Source of the DNA: Poa pratensis | Lineage: Eukaryota > Streptophyta > Magnoliopsida > Poales > Poaceae | NCBI GenBank assembly: GCA_947311845.1 | Contig: CAMZMU010000027.1 | Location: 74,346,860-74,410,859 of the forward strand | Direction of reading: 5' to 3' | DNA length: 64,000 nucleotides | Shown: positions 21,276 through 33,656 of the stretch, in pieces | How the letters are laid out: the number at the start of each line of letters is the position of its first letter | Position numbering within the stretch: the first letter of the stretch is position 1 | The notes under the pieces: model-generated | The model's database searches: none | The model's input: the letters and a program-made list of their open reading frames with translations, nothing else | What the model was told of the DNA's origin: nothing | Made by a program: the position numbers and the translations under genes

Positions 21276-24200
21276 ATGGCGAAGCTTCCTCCCGGCAGAT
21301 GGGAGGGTTCTGATGTGACCAAGGATGATCTGGAATGGCTATTAAGCACCCGGCGTATAACCTCTCAAGTTATATGCCGCAAACCGGGGAAGGAACTCGT
21401 CCCGGTTCCCGAACCTGGTGAACGTGTGGTGTTTCTAGCGCATTTTGAGCGCGGATTCGGATTGCCGGCGAGTGATTTCTTCCGGGCTTTCCTGGATTTC
21501 TTTGGCCTACAGCCTCATCACCTCCCGGCTAATGCCTTCGTTTCTCTATCGGCTTTTAGCTCCTTTTGCGAGGGCTATCTCGGTGTCTGGCCGACCGTCG
21601 ATATTTGGGCAAAGTATTTCCACCTCCGCAAACATACTATTCCAGGCACTAAGCCGAAGCTGATGACTGCTTGCGGTCCGGTTAGCATCACGCCAAGGCA
21701 GGGATCCATCTTTCCCCGTATCACTGGCCTAGACACTGTCAAGAAGTGGCAAAGGTCTTTCCTTTATGTGAAGAGTGCAGAAGGCCATGACGCCCTTAAT
21801 CTGCCCGAGTTCACGATCGAGCCACCCACAGCCGAATTGAACTTCGGATACAATCCGGCCGAGACTATTGTAGAACTTCAGACTGTACATGAAACTCTGG
21901 AGGACCTTCGAAGAAGGGCCTGGCCTCGGATGATCTGCTCCGGACCTTCATCGGTCGCCGGGTCTGCCCTCTTCAAAGACGTGAACACAAGATATGCCAC
22001 ATGGGTGGTGTGCTAGATCCTACCCGGATCAGCAGGCATGACCTTACAAAGTCTCCATCAGGCGACGGGTAAACGCCATTGCCGCCACCGAGATGTCGGA
22101 TAAATGGCGGTGGGGCGTAAAGCCGTTTTTCCGAGAGCGCCTTCCACCACAGGTTAGTTCGCCATTTTCCGAATCTAACCATATTTCGTCAAAATGGCAT
22201 CGGCCTAATCCGGATTTGCCCCGACTTTTCTGTAGCTGTTTGATCGCCAACTTACCGAAGATGGAGACCTCTCCACCAAAGAATGGGGACCGGATCTCAG
22301 CCCGCCGCGCGAGGACGAAGAAGATCCGGATACGGATGATTATCTGCCTATCCCGCGCGCCAAGCCAGTCCGCAAGGGTAAGCAATCAACTATTCACAAC
22401 ATCTCCGACGAGGAAGATGATGATTGCAGGATCTTAGATCCCATCGACGCTATTCCGATTTCATGGTCACCACCTTGTGTTCCAGCCAAACAAGATGCTG
22501 AAGGGACATCTCGGAAACGCAGTGACGCGCCCGGATCTGATTCCCCTAAAGCCAAGAGAATAAAGAAGTCTGGCTCCAAGTTGAATCGCGTCAAGCCGAT
22601 GCCTACCACCAAGGGGTAATACTGACTTAACTTCATTTGCTTTCTTCCTCTGTTAACCGAGTCATATCTATCCGAGTTAACTGTTTGCTTTGCTTTATGC
22701 AGTGATGTCCTCATCACCGCGCAGACTCATTCATCCATCTCTTCTCCCATTCCTCCGCTGGATACGGTCATGGAAACCCAGTCTCCTGATCGAACTGCCA
22801 CCTCACCAATGCGTGTCACCACTGCCAATATTCCTCAGCCGACTCCCATTTCAAAGCCGGTTATTGACTTGGAGAGTGAGGAAACCTCGGCTCCAATCCG
22901 AGATTCAAGTTGGCCACGCCCTCTCAAGGAGCTGGAGAAGGAAAAGGCCAAGACATCGGCTACATCCTTGCCTAAGCCGGATCCTCGCCCTACTCCCGCA
23001 GCGCAAACCCTGCTGAATCAAGAGCAGCAGAAGAAGAAAAAGCAGAAGCAGCAACAGCAAGTTTCCGAGAAGCAGCACAAGGAGCCACATCCGAAGCAGA
23101 CTCCGGGTGCGTCACCGCAACCCAAGCCGACTCAAGGTGCCTCTGGCACACCTCCAACCACCTCGGATAAGCAGGTGGTTGCTAGCAAGAAGGTTTCTGC
23201 CGCCCCATCAGCGATTCGATTCGGCCAGTCCCTGTCGAATCCCCGCCCTCCGAGCAGCGATAAGCTCGAGTCCGCCAAGCAATTCATTGAAGCTTGGAAT
23301 GATGCTGACCTCGCCAAAGATTTTTCTACTTCAGCGCCACATCCGGCTGGGCCTAGTCGGATGTTTCAATCATTACACTCTGTACAGACCTCGGTCACTG
23401 AAGCTAACCGGGTGTTTGAGGTAAATTTTTCCGAATCTTGCTTTTATTTCAACATGATCAAATAGTACTATACCCAGTCCCCGAGATTCGGGTCGAACGA
23501 CTGATACTCCTCCGAGTAAGAAAGTCATTCGGCTTGAATCTCTAAAAAACTTATCATGAATGTTGCCGTAACCGAGGACACCGTGGGACTTCCAGTCCCC
23601 GAGTCTCTTTTCCAACTGATTCGGTTAATCTCGGGCCAGTCCCCGAGATTCTTTTGACGCCATTTGCCTGTTTTCTTTCAGGAAACCATGACCGCTCGCG
23701 GCAAGCTCTTTAAGCAGCTCGCCCATCAGCATCAGAAGCTCCAAACTTCCTTTGATGGGCTCTGTCTTGAAATGGACAAGAAAGAAGAAGAGCACAAGCG
23801 CGCTTTATCCGAGGAAAAATCAGAGGTGACTCGGCTCCAGCGAGAGCTTGACCGAGTTGAAAAAGTGAAGAACAAGGTTAAAGGAGAGCGGGATACGCTG
23901 AAGCGTGAAAAAGACACAATCCAGAAGGAGCGGGATACTTTCAAAGCCGGACTTGCGGAGCGGGCCAAACTGGACAAGCAAATTCAAACGAACATTGCCG
24001 AATCTGAAGCCGAAGTCAAAGCGGCTAAAGAAGAACTGAGTGCTCACAAAGCGGCCAGTGCGAAATGGCTTGCTGCACTTGCTAGCCTTAACGATGACAT
24101 GGATCGTAAGTTCACCGAATCTCCTTTTTCTTTCTGCTCTTAACCAATACATATGCTTGTGTTCCTTCTCGCTGAACTCAGTATTAGCTTATTTGTTTGT

Positions 24201-25121
24201 AGGAGAGTTTACTAGCATCCGGCTTCAAGCGCCAAGGCTGTGAGAAACGCCCGAGCTGAGAGAGCTAAATTAACCGAGGCTCCCCTACCAGAGACATGGG
24301 ACATCGAAGATCATATTACAGCACTTAAGGCTCGGATTGCTCCTTTGAAGGATTCCCATATTGGTCTGCTCAATGCAAGTCTCAAGGCTCACCGAATCTT
24401 GTTTCCTGAAGCGCGGCAAGTTGTGCCTGTGGAGGAGCTGATCCGAGACCTGGATCAAGCAATGACCCGGTTACAGCAGTGGAGGTCTTCGTCCGCCCGC
24501 GCTGGTGCTGACGCAGCTTTGCTATTCATCATGTCCTGGTATGAGCTAATTGATCTTGCCAAAGTGCGCTCATTTCGCGAGGGTTCTCCGTGGGCTACAG
24601 ACCCTACCCGGATTAAGATCCGTGAAGAAGCCGCCAACTTCATGGCCGAATTTGCACGCACCAAGCATCTTGATCTGGAGGCTCCGGTCTACTCGGATGG
24701 AGAAGAAACTGAAGAAGAGGAATCGGACGACGCCTCCGCTGAAGAATACGCCGATTCTGAGGGCGAGTCTGGTGATTCGGCTAACTCTGCCGAACACGCT
24801 CCTATCAAGATCCCAGCTTCTGACTCGGCTAAGAATACCGAAGCAACTCCGGCCCAGACTTCGGAGATACCAGCAACTGATTCGGCAGAGATTACTAAAC
24901 AAGCTCAGCTGATCCGGATACCTCCGAATCGCCCAGCCTTCAAGCTCTCCACGCAAGGTTACCCCTGAAGTTCCTCCATCTGAGCCCATCCTTGCAACCG
25001 AGCCCCTGCAACCGAATCTACTCCAACCGAAGCTCCTGTAACCGAGGCTCGCGCGCCCGAGGTTCCTTCAACCAAAGCTCCTGCCACCGAACCTGCTACA
25101 ACCGAGTCTGCTGCTTCCTGA
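21276..25121 (+). CDS. Antisense accessory gene (aORF) of gypsy B, five exons
   Basis: The gene starts at ATG 21276 (MAKLPPGRWEGSDV), just after a TTGCAG acceptor (21262). Exon 1 carries the domain Pfam calls 'putative gypsy type transposon' (AHFERGFGLPASDFF, FCEGYLGVWPTVDIW). GT-AG introns at 22153-22235, 22616-22702, 23421-23681 and 24106-24202 join the exons in phase. The exon 22236-22615 has no ATG at its start yet is fully open, which supports splicing. The C-terminal exons encode a Pro/Lys-rich linker, a Lys/Glu-rich coiled coil (about 23760-24050) and an acidic Ser/Thr tail with ATEP-like repeats. Frame changes near 21930, 24229 and 24960 suggest this copy is damaged. Such genes are known in Tat elements; their function is not. 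Confidence 0.7.
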
Positions 25122-25252
25122 AGTAACTTAGTGAAAAAACGTTAAATCCCCGGTATGCCGGGAGCAGATGTAATAGACTATTTTAAGTTCTTTCGAGACT
25201 ACTTTAAATTTGCTTAACATGATCCGGACGAGGTTTATGTTGGATCATTTTA

Positions 25253-25577
25253 AACCGAGTCCCCGAGTCTGTTTTCTTGTTTACTATTTTTGCCGAATCT
25301 CTGCTCTTGTCTACCTTTTAGGTGTTTGACAGTCGAGTCACAAGATAGGAATCATAGCATACAATACTTGAAACATGCGAGTTGTGGTTTAGAATCATTC
25401 AACATAAACGAAAAATAAATAACAGGGGTTAGTAAACGACATGTGCCGAATCGGTTTTGGACCGAGTCCCCGAGTCCATTTTCATGTTTCCCACATTCCT
25501 CATCTCTGCTCTTGACTACCATTTTGGTGTTTGTCAGTCGAGTCACGAGATCAACAACACAACATACATTACTTGAA
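25253..25577. repeat. Imperfect direct repeat pair of about 120 bp
   Basis: 25253-25373 and 25461-25577 both run ACCGAGTCCCCGAGTC, TCTGCTCTTG, TTTGGTGTTTG-like, CAGTCGAGTCAC, then ACTTGAA. They lie between the antisense gene and the end of integrase, the usual place for repeats in Tat elements. Confidence 0.75.
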
Positions 25578-25729
25578 TTTTGGGACGAGGTTCAAAGCAA
25601 TTCGGCACACGAACGGTATGGACAAAACAGTAATAAGAAACACATGCATGAGTACGAACAGTCCCCGAGTCCAGACTCGGATTGCTGCAACTTCATTTAT
25701 GATAAACTGAAATACATACATTGCGCCCC

Positions 25730-28700
25730 TTAGGAGTAAAAGGGTCGAAGCAGAGCTACATTCCAAGGTCTCTTAGTTTCTTGTCCGGGTCTGTCCAGGC
25801 CATCCTTCCTTGGTTCCTGTGCATCTACAAGGTAGTACGAGTCATTGTGCATAGCCCTGCTCACAATGAAAGGTCCCTCCCATGGAGGTGACAACTTGTG
25901 TCGGCCTTTGCTGCGCTGCACCAGCCTTAGCACAAGATCACCCTCATGAAACACTCGAGGGCTGATCTTTCGACTATGATATCGTCGTAGATTCTGCTGG
26001 TATATTGCTGTCCGAGATAGAGCCAATTCTCTTGCTTCCTCTAGCAGATCCACTGCATCTTCCCGAGCCTCTTTTGCCTCGGTTTCAGTATACATTGCCA
26101 CCCTTGGTGCATCATGTTCTATGTCTGTGGGTAGCACAGCTTCTGCCCCATAAACCAGAAAAAATGGCGTATAGCCAGTTGACCGATTCGGCGTGGTCCT
26201 TAGACCCCACAGTACTGATGGTATCTCGTCTATCCAGCATCCCGGAGTTTTCAGCAATGGTTCAATGAGACGAGCCTTGATGCCGGCCAACACCAGGGCA
26301 TTTGATCTTTCCACTTGCCCATTAGACTCCGGATGTGCCACCGAGGCTATATCTAGCCGGATTCCCTTATTCATGCAGAACCGAGCAAACTCTCCGACAG
26401 CAAAGTTTGTGCCGTTATCCGAGATGATGCTATGAGGGTATCCGTATCTCAAAATAATTTCTTTCAGGAAAGTCACAGCCGAACGACCATCTACTTCCGG
26501 ATTGGTTTCACCTCTATCCACTTGGTGAACTTATCCACCATCACCAGCATATGTGTCATGTTGCCCCTAGCCGGCTTGAAATCTCCCACCATATCCAAAC
26601 ACCACACAGCAAATGGCCAAGTGATAGGAATTGTCTTCAGTGCCGATGCGGGTAAGTGTGTCTGCTTGGCAAACCTTTGGCATCCTTCACATTTTCGGAC
26701 TATGTCCTCTGCATCCGCGTGAGCAGTGGGCCAGTAAAATCCATGCCGGAACTTAGCCACCAGGGCTCTTGTACTGCAATGATGTCCACATTCACCCTGA
26801 TGTATCTCAAGGAGCATCTCCTTGCCCTCGGCTGGCTCCACACAACGCTGTAGCACCTCGGTTGCACTCCTCTTGTATAACTCCTTGTTGATGATGGTGT
26901 AAGCCTTGGACCTCCTCTGCACTCGCCTAGCTTCGGTTTCATCATTTGGCAAACTCCCCTCCGACATGAACTTCATGATTTCTTCAGCCCATTCCGGTAC
27001 TGGATGCAAAGGGAATAAGTGCTCATCTACTTCCACTGGTTCGGCCGCCATTATTTCTTCTATCAGCTTCTGCCCATTCCCTAAGATTCGGTTATCACCA
27101 CCTTCTTCTCTGCTCCTCTTTCCTAAGATCCGGTTAGCAGTCCCCGGGTCTCGCCATGCAGTCCCCGGGTCTTCCCCAATGTACTCGACATCAACATTCA
27201 TAGGGACAGCCTCAGATTCTTGCTTTGGGATAAAAATTGACTCGGAATCAGGCGAAGGTTTGATTGAAGGGACCCTTAGGTGATTCAAGGATATCCCGGG
27301 TGGAATTGCATCCCTAGACGACCCGAGTTTTGACAGGACATCAGCAGCTTCGTTCTCCAACCGAGGTATGTGCTTGTACTCGCAGCCTTCAAAAAATCCT
27401 GAAATTTTCTGGACATGAAACCGATATAGTGCCATATTGGCATCAAGAGCATCCCAATTTCCAGAAGATTGCTGCACAACTAAATCCGAATCACCAAAAC
27501 ATTCTATTCGGCGGATGCCGATGTCCCTGGCCACATTAAGCCCATGGATCAGTGCCTCGTACTCGGCCACATTGTTTGATGCTGAGAAATGAATCTGCAA
27601 CACATATCGCAATTGATCTTGCTTCGGTGACGTGAGTACCACCCCAGCACCTAATCCGATTTTGGTTTTGGAGCCATCAAAGTGCAACTTCCAGTAATTG
27701 TAATCCGGCTTGGGTGGCTCATACTGCATTTCGGCCCAGTCACAAAGGAAATCTGGTAAAGCCTGAGACTTGATAGCATCCCTTCTCTCATAATGCGGGG
27801 TGTAAGGAGATACTTCTATTGCCCACTTGGCAACCCGGCCAGTCGCATCTTTGCACCCAATGATTTCCGCGATTGGAGCTTCACATACCACGGTAATCGG
27901 GTGTTCTTGGAAATAATGTTTCAACTTTTTGGCCGCCAGGTATACCCCGTATGTCATCTTCTGGTAGTGGGGATAATTTTGCTTTGAGGTTGAGATCACC
28001 TCACTTAAATAGTACACCGGTCTCTGCACGGATTTACCCTCCTCTTCTCGTTCTACCACTATGACCACACTCACGACCCGGTTAGTGGCCGCAATGTAAA
28101 GTAGCATTGGCTCATTCGGCAAAGGTGACGCCAGAATTGGTGCAGTGGACAACATCTTTTTTAATTCGTTGAAAGCCGAATCTGCCTGCGGGGTCCACGT
28201 GAACCCGGTGCTCTTTTTCATCAATTGATACAAGGGCAAGGCTTTTTCTCCTAGCCGACTCACAAACCGACTTAACGAGGCTAAACACCCTGTGAATTTT
28301 TGTACATCTTTTAGACATCTAGGCAATTTCATTCTTTCTATGGCTCGGATTTTAGCCGGATTCACCTCAATACCTCGGCTTGATACAAGGAAACCGAGCA
28401 ACTTTCCAGCCGGGACACCAAAGGTGCATTTATCCGGATTCAATTTCAACCGATATTTTCTCAAGTTCACAAATGTTTCCTCGAGATCCTCGAGGAGAGT
28501 GTGTTTTTCTTTAGTTTTGATGACGATATCATCGACATACACCTGCACATTCTTGCCCATTTGGGAGTGTAAGCATTTCTGCATACATCTCTGATAAGTT
28601 GCACCGGCATTTCTCAAACCGAAACACATGACACGATAGCAATACGCCCCGTACGGGGTAATAAAAGCAGTCTTTATTTGATCTTTAGGGTTCAGTGGTA

Positions 28701-29319
28701 TCTGGTGAAAACCAGAGTACGCATCAATAAAAGACAACAACTCACACCCCGCAGTAGAATCGATCACTTGATCAATCCGAGGTAAAGGAAATGGATCCTT
28801 CGGGCACGCCTTGTTTAGGTTGGTGAAATCGATGCACATGCGCCACACCTTGACCACCGCTGGTTCGTCCTTCTTCTTCTCTACCAGAACCGGATTGGAT
28901 ATCCAGTCTGGATGCAACACCTCCATAATGAATCCGGCTGCAAGCAACTTAGCCAGCTCATCCAGCACCACTTTTCTTCGATCATCTGAGAGACGCCGAG
29001 TCGGTTGCCTCACCGGTTTTACATCCGGCCTGACAAATAAAGAGTGCTCTGCCAACTCCCTCGGAACACCAGGCAGGTCCTTAGCCGACCATGCAAAGAT
29101 ATCCCGATTCTCACGGAGGAAGTGACAGAGCGCGCTTTCCTATTTCTCATCCAGCCCGGCACCAATGATGGCCATGCGCTCCGGGTTCTCCGGGTCAATG
29201 GGATCTTCTTTGTCTCCTTGGGCATCTCAAATGTTGCACCTCCATCCGGATTGGTCATAGCCAGCACACCGAGCTGAGCTGACTTCGCCATTGCCACCAC
29301 CTCATGCATCTTGCTCTTC
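25730..29319 (-). pseudogene. Gypsy B RT, two RNase H domains and integrase
   Basis: From 29055 down: RT motifs (GFIMEVLHPDWISNPVLVEK, FSFIDAYSGFHQI-like, CFGLRNAGATYQR, VYVDD at about 28530), then a first RNase H. A second archaeal-type RNase H follows near 27680 (LHFDGSKTKIGLGAGVV, NNVAEYEALIHGL, GDSDLVVQQ). The integrase finger (GHHCSTRALVAKF, CEGCQRF) and core (CLDMVGDF, IISDNGTNF, HPESNGQVERSN) complete a DDE set. A one-base loss near 26498 splits the core; the second part (25730-26521) is open to NVALLRPFYS. Upstream, the protease-RT linker has a frameshift near 29330 and a TAG near 29141. The lesions make this copy non-functional. Confidence 0.92.
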
Positions 29320-32300
29320 TCAGCTTGGATCACCAATGATTCGGCTAAGGTGGAACCGATTGTGGCACACTGTATGGCTTTTGTAATCTCCCGCAACAGT
29401 GATAATACCATTCGGGCCTGGCATCTTTATCTTGAGGTAGGCCACATGGGTGGATATCATGAACTTGGCTAACGCAGGCCGGCCAAGTAGAGCATGGTAT
29501 GGGCTCTCCAAATCTACCACCTCGAACTCGAGACTTTCAAGCCGGTGATTGTCCTTGGTACCAAACAGCACATCTACCCAGATCTTACCCATTGGGGAAC
29601 AAGACACCCCGGGTACTATACCATGGAAGGTACAACTGCTCTGCTGCAACTGATTCGGCGAAATACCCAACTTGACCATTGTGTCCCGATACATGATGTT
29701 TATGGCACTGCCATTGTCAATCAAGACTCGGCTAAACCTCACGTTAAGCTTGGGTCCTACCAAAGTCGGATCCACCACTAGTGCATAGTTTCCTGGACTT
29801 GGCATAATTCTGGGGTTATCAGCCCTGCTCCACGTGATCTCCTGCTCGGACCAATTCAGGTATTTTGGGACTGCTGGTATGACTGCATTCACCTCCTTCG
29901 CCCTTCGCAGCTGACTTTTCTTGTCAGTTGGCTCGGTCACAAAAACCACATAACTTTGATGAGCCTCCTTGTACTCATTACCGGGGTATCCACCTTGCCG
30001 ACTTGGACCAGCACCATTGTCATTGCCTCCCATGTTTACCAGGTTAACCGGCTTTGTGGCTGCCGGTCTCGGAGCTCCTGCGTTCACCGGGATTGTATTG
30101 GCTCCGGTTAAAGGCATATTCGGCCTGAAATTCGGTCTAGGAGCACCTCTCTGAGGTGGTCCTCTCTGACCCTCCGCCTGAATGCGATGATGCCAGCTAC
30201 AATTCCGAGTTGAATGATTGGCCGGCTTGCGTGGGTCTGTTGTGTGATAACAGCAAGGCCCGTCCAATCTTGCCTCAAAGGTTAGAGGAGGACTCGATCC
30301 ATCCCACACCTTCTTTGGCCAGGCACCTTGATTCGGCCTCCAAGCTGGACCCTCAGTCTTTTGTCTCTGACCATCTCCTGCTCCAGGATGATCCATATTC
30401 ACTGCAGCCACCTGATCTGAACCGTATCTATAATCCGGATCTCTTCTTTTGTAACCGAATTCATGTCGGTCATTGGGCCTCAATGGTCCTACTCGGTTAT
30501 TAACCGGTTGCCTCCTGCTTGTTCCCACTGCATCCAATGCGGGCTGTGTCGGATCACCTAGAGCGTACGTATCTGCTATCCGGATCGTTTCCGCCAGTGT
30601 CTTGGGCATATCCCTCTGGAGCTTCTGCCAGAGCGGGGTGCCATGTCGGCAACCCTGCGCAAACCAAGAAATCGCCTGCTCCTCCACGACACCTTCGCAA
30701 GAGTTGCGAATGTTGCTCCACCGAGTTAAGAATTCTCGGTCTGTTTCCCGTTCTTCCTGCTTGCACGCAGCCAGGAGCTGAGGTCGGTTAGGCCTCTTGT
30801 AGGTGCTGGAGAAATTACTGTAAAATGCCTCCTCCAAGTCCATCCAAGAGTTGATACTACCCGGCGGTAAGTTGTTCAGCCAAATCCGGGCTGGCCCTTC
30901 CAACATGTGCGGGAGATACCGGACCGCCCATCGGCGATTGCCCCCCGCAATGTGCACTGACGATACATAGTCTATTAGCCAATCTTGTGGCTTTGTGTTG
31001 CCATTATATGGCTTTGTGCTTCGGCCAAGCTGAAATAACGGCACACTCGGTTCGTTCATGATCCGAGGTCCAAAACATGGAGGACCCGGTGGGCCTTGCT
31101 CTTCTAGCTTCTCGGACTGGTAAATTCTATCCAACTTGAGACGCTGATCATTCGGATCTAATGCCCGAGGTCCCAGTCTTGATGCAAGTGCATTATCATA
31201 CGTCTGGTATCCGGCTCGCGCCATAGCCGAATTTCCGTCATCATAGCGGTAACCCGCCTGGCCACCACCTTGCTGTTGCGCTCGCACAATCACTTGCTGC
31301 CCAGGAGGACGAGGTGGTTGACCTCGGCCAGCCGAATTGCCCCTTCCAGCTCCCGGGTAACCTCGTCCACCACTGTTTCTACTTTGGCCACCTCTTCCTT
31401 GAGCGGCTAGCTGCTTGCCGGCATACTCAGCATCATAGGTCTGCAGCTGCTTGCTCTTACCCGAGTTCACGCTCTGGGCCCGGTCAACTCCGACGTGCGG
31501 GGATGACGCCTGCCCCTTGGATCTCTGGCTAACAGCCTTAACCGACACTACTACCCGAGAAACACCTGCATCCGGATTGGCTTTCCGGTAAGCCTCATTC
31601 TGCCGGTTACACACATCTACTAGCTCATTGACTCTCTCTGCCTGCTTCCGCCAGGCGTCCCCGGTTAGTGTGCTCAACTCGGCTCGCGCTGCCGCTGCAG
31701 CCCTAAGATTCTTAGCCGGGGAGCTATACACCGGCTTGCCTGTGCCAGATCTATGACTAGTAGCCTTACTGGAGCTCGATCCTGCAGCTCTAGCTAACTC
31801 GTCATTGAGGTCCTTACCCCGGTTACGCAACTCGGCTTTTTTGCGCGAGCGATGCACTACAGGAGTAAAACCCTCGGTGATACCATTGGCAGCATTGTAC
31901 TCTCTCATATCTCTATCAAAGGCTTGCCTAGACTCCACCACTAACCGGGCTTCTTTTTGCAACCTCAGGCGCTCTGCCTCTAGCTGAGCTACAGTGAGCT
32001 CTACATTGCCCCAGGTGCCACTGGCCGAGATAACTTCTCCAGGACATCTCTAAGGAGCCTCCCTACTTGACATGCCAAGCGGGCCAACCGGATCTGGTCT
32101 CTCCTTTGGGAACTTAGCTGTCCGAGTCGGCTTGCCAACCGGATCAACTGGCGTGGCCAGCTCCTCGGGCATGCTTTTGCTGGCATCTCCTTTGCCAGCT
32201 GCTGCACTTGGCCCGGTCATCATCACCTCCACGCTACTCCCGGGGCGAGCGCTACGCCGTCCGAGAGCTGCGCGGAAAGAGGGAGGATCCTCAGCCACGA

Positions 32301-32577
32301 GCACCTGCGCCGGGTACTCGCGGACAGGCTCGGTGGCGACGTAGGTGACGAAGCTGCCGAGCGTCATGAGGAAACCGTCTGCGGGGAAGGGCTTGTTGGC
32401 GAAGCACCCCGCGTTGTCGCTGATGAAGTTGAACTCGCCGATCTTGCAAACGAGCCCAGAGAGGACCCGCTCGCCGGAGCCAGCGACGGTGCCCGTCCGG
32501 AAGGAAACCCCAGCCAACGCCACTGCTTGCCCCACGGTGGGCGCCAACTGTCGTGGTGGTGTCACGGCAGATGCCAT
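29320..32577 (-). pseudogene. Gypsy B gag-protease, starting inside the 5' LTR
   Basis: The frame opens at an ATG 29 bases inside the LTR (MASAVTPPRQLAPTVG), reads through the LTR edge and the PBS, and stays open 175 codons to a TAG at 32050-32052. The same frame then continues without a stop to 29320. Gag is recognisable from RIYQSEKLEEQ through WLIDYVSSVHIAGGN, ARIWLNNLPPGSINSW and EFLTRWSNIRNSC, with a CCYH...H...C zinc motif near 30240. Protease follows (VLIDNGSAINIMY, HALLGRPALAKF), with DNG in place of DSG/DTG. The single TAG is the only break in about 1085 codons and could be a mutation or a readthrough site. Confidence 0.82.
32529..32547 (-). other. Primer-binding site of gypsy B
   Basis: On the minus strand TTGGCGCCCACCGTGGGGC begins one base after the 5' LTR. 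The same site occurs in element C (49264-49282). The matching tRNA is not determined here. Confidence 0.75.
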
Positions 32578-33651
32578 AGGATGGCTTAAGTTGTGGGCTC
32601 GCTAGGACGTTGGGGGATCCGGGGAGGGTTTGCGCGCTCACGAAGCACGCATGGAGAACAACCAAGAACTCGCAAGAACAAACAAGAACAAGCAGAACCA
32701 AGAAGAAGCAAAGAACACCACGATGTACCCTGCTTCGGGGCCCTCTTGTGGAGGTAACACCCCTACTGCAGCACTAGCCTACTCTCTTTATATCTCAAGT
32801 GGTTACAAGTACAGAGTGCTCCTTGAGCTGTATGAAGAACAATGGTGAGAGCTCTAGGATGAAGATGAAGGCACAGTGGGGAAATGAGCTCTCGGCGCCC
32901 CTCCTTGCCTGTGTTCTCTCCTCTCCTCTCGTCTCCTCTACTGGAGGATTTGGTAGCTTACTTATACACTAACCGAATTACCATTTTGCCCCTGGCTGGA
33001 AGTGATAATGGCATGGACAAGAGGAACAGGACAAGCCTCTGCCCCCTGTCAACCCAACGGCCGGACTGTCAGGCCCAGCAGGCCTATCTTGCCACTTTGG
33101 GCAATGGCAGGTGTAGCCCACCGGGTCTCGGTCATATCCTCTTTCCCGAATTGGCCGGGTCAGCTCCTAGGTTGCTGCGCTCCCAGGAATCCCGTGACCT
33201 GACCTGGCCGTCAAGTCCCTAGCAGGCCTATCTTGCCACTTTGGGCAATGGCAGCCGTAGCCCCCGGGTCTCGGTCGTATCCTCTTTCCCGAATTGGCCA
33301 AGTCAGCGCCTAGGGCCTTGCGACCCGGAAAACCTGCGACTTGACCCGGCTGTCTTCTCAGCCTCTGGCAGGAGACACCCGTGAACCTTTCTGACATTAC
33401 TTGGCCCTTGTGCAATATCCGGATTACCTTATCCGGGTCCTTCCTGACCAACCCGGCTAACTTAACCGGTTTCCTTCCTCTGATTCGGTTAAGCTTTACC
33501 GGATCCTTCTGGCATCTTCCTCTGATTCGGTTAAGTACTAACCGACTCTCACGAGAGATCCGGCCCAAGTGACCCGGCTATATTGATCCGGCTAGCTCTT
33601 TGCAACACTTAACACCACATCTTTGCCCTACCCGGGGGCAGCCCCCCGACA
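32549..33651 (-). repeat. 5' LTR of gypsy B (1103 bp)
   Basis: Pair of 19124-20230. A TATA-like ATATAAAG (plus strand CTTTATAT, 32786-32793) lies about 860 bases into the LTR on the minus strand, in the same AGAGAG context as the TATA box of element C. Confidence 0.95.
32786..32793 (-). promoter_or_regulatory. Probable TATA box of the gypsy B 5' LTR
   Basis: ATATAAAG on the minus strand, followed by AGAGTAGGC. About 210 bases downstream is the ATG of the gag frame (32577), so a transcript from here would contain that ATG. Confidence 0.45.
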
Positions 33652-33656
33652 AGTCA

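Larger units (their letters stand above)
19124..33651 (-). mobile_element. Tat-type Ty3/gypsy element B (14.5 kb), nested in Copia A
   Basis: It is bounded by LTRs 19124-20230 and 32549-33651 and a perfect AGTCA duplication (19119-19123 and 33652-33656). Sense genes (gag, protease, RT, RNase H, a second RNase H, integrase) lie on the minus strand. A spliced accessory gene lies antisense between pol and the 3' LTR. A dual RNase H and an antisense accessory gene are hallmarks of the Tat lineage. The LTRs differ by only a few small changes over 1.1 kb, so insertion is recent, yet pol carries at least two frame lesions. Confidence 0.95.
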
